NCBI RefSeq assembly: GCF_040782645.1
Contig: NZ_CP160403.1
Location: 4,685,001-4,749,000, forward strand
Source: Streptomyces sp. HUAS ZL42
GTDB taxonomy: Bacteria; Actinomycetota; Actinomycetes; Streptomycetales; Streptomycetaceae
Direction: 5' to 3'
DNA length: 64,000 nucleotides
Shown: positions 61,137-64,000 of the stretch, piece by piece
Layout: every line of letters begins with the position of its first letter
Position numbering within the stretch: the first letter of the stretch is position 1
Notes under the pieces: model-generated
Database searches by the model: none
Told to the model about the DNA's origin: nothing
The model's input: only the letters and a program-made list of their open reading frames with translations
Position numbers and translations under genes: made by a program

Positions 61137-61647
61137 TCACCCCTCGGCCTGCGGCTGCTCCCGCAGCTCTCCGTAGCGAAGGACGAGGACCGCGGCGTCG
61201 TCGCTGTGGCCGGTGAGATCCGCCACCCTGATCACCTGGGCGGCGAGCTCGTCCGGCTCGGCGCGGCAGGCGTCGCAGGCCAGCTCCGCCACCCGCTTGA
61301 GCCCTTCCTCGATCGGGTAGCCGGGGCCTTCCACCACGCCGTCGGTGAGCAGCACGAAGGCGCCCACCCCGGTCAGTGAGCGGCGGGTCGACGGGTAGCT
61401 CTCACCGGCGCGGATACCCAGCGGCAGACCGCCCTCGTTCAGGACGACGTCGCAGCGGCCGTCGTCCGTGGCCCAGACGGCGGGGACGTGCCCGGCCCGG
61501 GCGTCGACGAGCTCGCTCGTGACCGGGTCGAAGCGCAGGAAAGAGCAGGTCACGAAGCGCCCGGAGTCCATGCCGACGAGCAGGTCGTTGGTGCGCCCGA
61601 GGACCTCCGCAGGGTCGGTGGTGGCGGTCGCGACGGCGCGCAGACAG
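61137..61647 (-). pseudogene. SpoIIE/PP2C phosphatase, C-terminal part split off by an insertion element
   Basis: The C-terminal phosphatase half: CLRAVATATTDPAEVLGRTN, DLLVGMDSGRFVTCSFLRFD, GGLPLGI, FVLLTDGVVE and TGHSDDAAVLVLR (metal-binding Asp residues). It joins in frame, on removal of the insertion element, to the N-terminal part at 63326-63694. Without that part it has no start signal. Confidence 0.85.
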
Positions 61648-61668
61648 ACATCCGATGCGGTTGATCAG

Positions 61669-62889
61669 TCAAGCCGTGTCGGGGAAGGCGGTCTGTTCGT
61701 CGTAGGGGATGTGGTGGGTGAGGCAGTGGTGGAGGCAGCCGAGTAGGCGGTTGAAGAGGTTGCGTTGGGCTGCGACGTGTCGTTCTTCGGCCGCTCGGCG
61801 GCGGTCGTAGTGGGCTCGGGCTCCGGTGGATGCGGTGAGGGCGGCGAAGGCCCAGATGTAGCCGGCTGAGGCGAGGCGCTGGTTCTTGATGTGGCGGGCC
61901 AGGACGGTGGTCTTGCGTCCGGAGGATCTGGTGATGGGGGCTGATCCGGCGTAGGCCTTAAGTGCGCGGGCGGTGGGGAAACGGGTGTGGTCGTCGCCGA
62001 GTTCGGCCAGGATGCGGGCGCCGGTGAGGGCGCCGAGGCCGGGGAAGCTGGTGATGATTTCGGCGTCTGGGTGGGTGGTGAAGGCGGCTGTGGTGGCGGC
62101 TTCGAGCTCGTCGGCGCTGGTGCAGGCGGCGTCGAACTGCCGCAGCAGAGCAAGGGCTTTGGTGCCCATGGCCTGCTCGACCAGGGGCGGTTGCTGCATC
62201 TGGGGTTCGCGCAGCAAGGTGTGGAGGCGTTCGACTTCGCCGGTGATCTCGCGTTGGCGGCCGGCCTTTTTGAGGATGGCTCGCAGTTGGGGGCGGGTGA
62301 GCTGGGCGGCCTGGGTGGGCGTGGGGGCCGCGGCGAGCAGGGTGCGGGTGACGGGTGAGGCGAGGCCTTCGCGGAAGTGCTTGAAGACGGTGAGGAAGCC
62401 GGGGAAGTACTGGCGCAGGTGGGAGCGGAGGCGGTTGCCGGTCTGGACGCGGTCCCAGACGGCGTCCTGCTGGGCTCGGGCCAGGACGGCGACGGCCTGG
62501 GCAAGGTGGCTGTCTGCGGGCAGAGGGCGGTGTTCTGCGGGGTCGGTGCGCAGGATGTGGGCCAGGACCTTGGCGTCGAGGTGGTCGGACTTCTTGCGGC
62601 TGAGGGCGTAGCGGTCGCGGTAGCGGGCGGCGGTGAGCGGGTTGATCACGTAGATGGGTCTGCTGGTGGTGCGTAAGCAGGCGACCAGGAGGCCGTGAGA
62701 GGTCTCGATGGCGACGGGGATCGGGTTGTCTGGGCTGTCGCCGTGTTGGGCCAGCAGCTGAAGGAGCTGGCTCAGGCCGGCTGGGGTGTCGTCGATGCGG
62801 AGCTTGTCCAGGAGGGTGCCGGCCTCGTCGAGCAGTGCGATGTCGTGGTGGTCGGTGGCCCAGTCGATGCCGCAGAACACGCTGGTCAT
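61669..62889 (-). CDS. IS110 family transposase (DEDD recombinase)
   Basis: A 406-residue recombinase. The N-terminal RuvC-like domain starts FCGIDWATDHHDIALLDEAG (first Asp), has PVAIETSHGLLV (Glu) and SRKKSDHLDAKVLAHIL (Asp pair). The C-terminal Transposase_20 domain reads SFPGLGALTGARILAELGDD and ALKAYAGSAPITRSSG with the catalytic serine region. The length is normal and no frame defect is seen, so it may be active. It starts ATG at 62889 and ends at the inner edge of the element. Confidence 0.93.
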   Translation of the reverse strand: MTSVFCGIDWATDHHDIALLDEAGTLLDKLRIDDTPAGLSQLLQLLAQHGDSPDNPIPVAIETSHGLLVACLRTTSRPIYVINPLTAARYRDRYALSRKKSDHLDAKVLAHILRTDPAEHRPLPADSHLAQAVAVLARAQQDAVWDRVQTGNRLRSHLRQYFPGFLTVFKHFREGLASPVTRTLLAAAPTPTQAAQLTRPQLRAILKKAGRQREITGEVERLHTLLREPQMQQPPLVEQAMGTKALALLRQFDAACTSADELEAATTAAFTTHPDAEIITSFPGLGALTGARILAELGDDHTRFPTARALKAYAGSAPITRSSGRKTTVLARHIKNQRLASAGYIWAFAALTASTGARAHYDRRRAAEERHVAAQRNLFNRLLGCLHHCLTHHIPYDEQTAFPDTA

Positions 62890-63324
62890 AGGGGTGTCCT
62901 TGGGTGGGTGCCGGTGGTGTGGTGGTCGCCGTGGCGGGGTTGCGCGTCTCCCTAATGGCAGGGCTCACGGGCCCGTCATCCGATTAGCCGTTCGCAATCC
63001 CAGCGGCCGTCAGGGGTCTCGGTCAGCTGCGGAACTGGGGCGTTCGCCGAGCGGTGAGAGGTGTTCCCTGGCGGCGGCTTGGACCACGAGAGCCAACGAT
63101 GCCGCTGCTTGTGTGCGAGCGGGGGTGGCGGTGCCGGTCCGCGCGGGACGAAGGCATGAGCGCGGACCGGCCCCGCCACCCCCGCGATGCTGCACATGGG
63201 CGAGCAGGCACGTGGGGGCCGACTCTGTCTTGAGAGGTCAGGCCTCAGGAGCGATTACGGATCACCACATACAGACCCGCCCAAGACGCTCGGCATGAGA
63301 AGCCCATCGTCTTACCGCGCCATT
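62890..63324 (-). ncRNA. Non-coding 5' end of the IS110 element, candidate bridge RNA locus
   Basis: About 430 bp between the transposase start and the element boundary, with no convincing coding frame. IS110-group elements such as IS621 encode a structured bridge RNA in this position. A large hairpin at 63119-63185 shows the region is structured. The exact RNA ends and guide loops cannot be fixed by eye. Confidence 0.4.
63119..63185. repeat. Two-part long inverted repeat inside the IS110 non-coding end
   Basis: GCGGGGGTGGCGG (63119-63131) pairs with CCGCCACCCCCGC (63173-63185). Inside it, CCGGTCCGCG (63134-63143) pairs with CGCGGACCGG (63161-63170), giving 23 base pairs with a small internal loop and a 17-base apical loop. 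Confidence 0.8.
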
Positions 63325-63325
63325 A

Positions 63326-63694
63326 GGTGCGCACCTGCCCCATGAGCGCCGCGGCCTCGACGTCGTGGCCCTGTACGTCTCCGATCACGAACCCCACCGA
63401 GCCGTCCGGCATGAGGAATCCGTCGTACCAGTCGCCCCCGATGTCCAGCCCGGTCCGCGCGGGGGCGTACCGTCCCGCCGCCTGCAGACAGGGCAGGACC
63501 GGCAGCTCGGCGGCGAGAACCTGGCGCTGCAGAGCGCTGGCGAGCTCGATGCGCGCCTGCTGGAACTTGATCCGGTCGAGTATGCGGCCGGTGAGATCAT
63601 CGAGCGTCCGCAGCAGCTCTCCGCTGCCGCTGGGCGAAGCGATACGTCGTCGAGGCATGGCATCACACTCCGCGTGCTTTCGGAGTTGCGCCAT
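63326..63694 (-). pseudogene. SpoIIE/PP2C phosphatase, N-terminal part
   Basis: The 5' half: ATG at 63694 with AAGGTGAT upstream, a helical linker (LLRTLDDLTGRILDRIKFQQ, ALQRQVLAAELP) and the first phosphatase motifs GLDIGGDWYDGFLMPDG and VIGDVQGHDVEAAALMGQV (metal Asp residues). It stops inside the IS element two bases past the junction. The downstream MASE1 gene may have formed a sensor-phosphatase pair with it. Confidence 0.85.
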
Positions 63695-64000
63695 ATATCA
63701 CCTTTTTACGGTACCCCGCGGGAATGGATGCCTGAGGCCACCGGGCCGCGTACGGCGGCACTCGACGAGGTACGCCGAGCGGCCAACGGCAGTGGCGAGC
63801 CCGGCCTTTGACCACTGGGGGACGGAACGTTGCCGGGGCTTGTCATCCGTCTGCCAGGATCACGACGGCGGCCCTCCCGCCAGTACGCCAGGCCCGGCAC
63901 CCGCGCCGCGACCGACATCCACCCCGAGATCCTGGGAGGACCCTTCGGAGCCGACTCGATCCCGGCAGCCGCCGCCAGCCCTGGAGCACGGGGTGGACCC
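63695..64000. other. Right end of the window, no supported gene
   Basis: 63700-63720 (CACCTTTTTACGG) belongs to the promoter/ribosome site of the phosphatase gene. Beyond it a plus frame near 63890-63960 (TDIHPEILGGPFGADS) may be the start or a piece of another gene that runs off the window, but this is not enough to call. Confidence 0.4.

Larger units (their letters stand above)
61648..63326 (-). mobile_element. IS110-family insertion sequence of about 1.68 kb
   Basis: The element sits between the two halves of a SpoIIE gene. Minus-strand junctions read GCGCAC-CT-AATGG and GATGT-CT-GTCTG; deleting the element with one CT restores VRTCLRA in frame. It has an intact DEDD transposase, a short 3' end (about 20 bp) and a long non-coding 5' end (about 430 bp). 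There are no terminal inverted repeats and no longer target duplication, all as expected of the IS110 group. Confidence 0.85.

Noticed and set aside
61648..63326. IS element considered as an IS1111-type or DDE element with inverted ends
   Set aside because: No terminal inverted repeats were seen, the transposase is of DEDD/Transposase_20 type and the non-coding end lies 5' of the gene, as in the IS110 group.

Overview
The window is about 72% G+C DNA of Streptomyces type. Signs are SARP/AfsR-family regulators, GTG and TTG starts, NNC/NNG codon bias, long secreted proteins and strong GC-rich terminators. It looks like accessory chromosome-arm sequence: intact regulator/transporter modules are separated by many gene remnants (TetR, plasmid Rep, chrA, DUF4232, response regulator, hydrolase, OsmC, aspartase, alcohol dehydrogenase, pectate lyase), plus one IS110-type insertion inside a SpoIIE phosphatase gene.

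Layout. 1-2.5 kb: an Fe-S oxidoreductase and a TetR regulator linked by copies of an AAACCGATCGGTTT operator. 2.5-3.1 kb: remnants of a second TetR gene and of a pSAM2-type replication initiator. 3.1-5.9 kb: a two-component system and small secreted proteins. 6.5-9.0 kb: a PadR regulator and a FetAB-like ABC exporter with related ATATCG palindromes. 9.1-12.7 kb: two membrane proteins and a large secreted LVIVD/PA protein. 13.1-16.0 kb: drug-efflux MFS, GyrI-like protein and TetR. 16.3-19.3 kb: hydrolase pseudogene with 25-bp repeats, site-2 protease with CBS domains, GYD protein. 19.3-26.9 kb: PA14/FN3 secreted protein, AfsR-like regulator, DrrAB-type transporter, AraC regulator. 27.1 kb: tRNA-Gly 3'-end scar (candidate att site). 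27.2-31.6 kb: DUF4232 lipoprotein, HTH-membrane protein, PLP decarboxylase with MarR. 31.8-35.5 kb: GntR, Asp/Glu racemase, dicarboxylate carrier and a decayed aspartase. 37-47 kb: two giant SARP-ATPase regulators flanking a Ser/Thr kinase and its partner.

The most interesting region is 47.2-55.4 kb (minus strand), read here as a linaridin-type RiPP cluster. Two paralogous precursor peptides each carry a PxxxTP motif, so both predicted cores begin Ala-Thr-Pro. A hairpin follows, then an N-methyltransferase, an ABC exporter, an HTTM membrane domain fused to an alpha/beta hydrolase (CypH-like), a small membrane protein, an M23 peptidase-like protein and an FAD oxidoreductase. The last four reading frames overlap end to end. 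An esterase and a SARP regulator lie immediately upstream. The cores lack Cys and no LanD-type decarboxylase is present, so an AviCys-free product is expected.

The right end holds a truncated pectate lyase, a MASE1 membrane sensor, and a SpoIIE phosphatase split by an IS110 element of about 1.68 kb. Removing the element at a CT dinucleotide restores the reading frame. The long non-coding end upstream of its transposase is where a bridge RNA would be expected.
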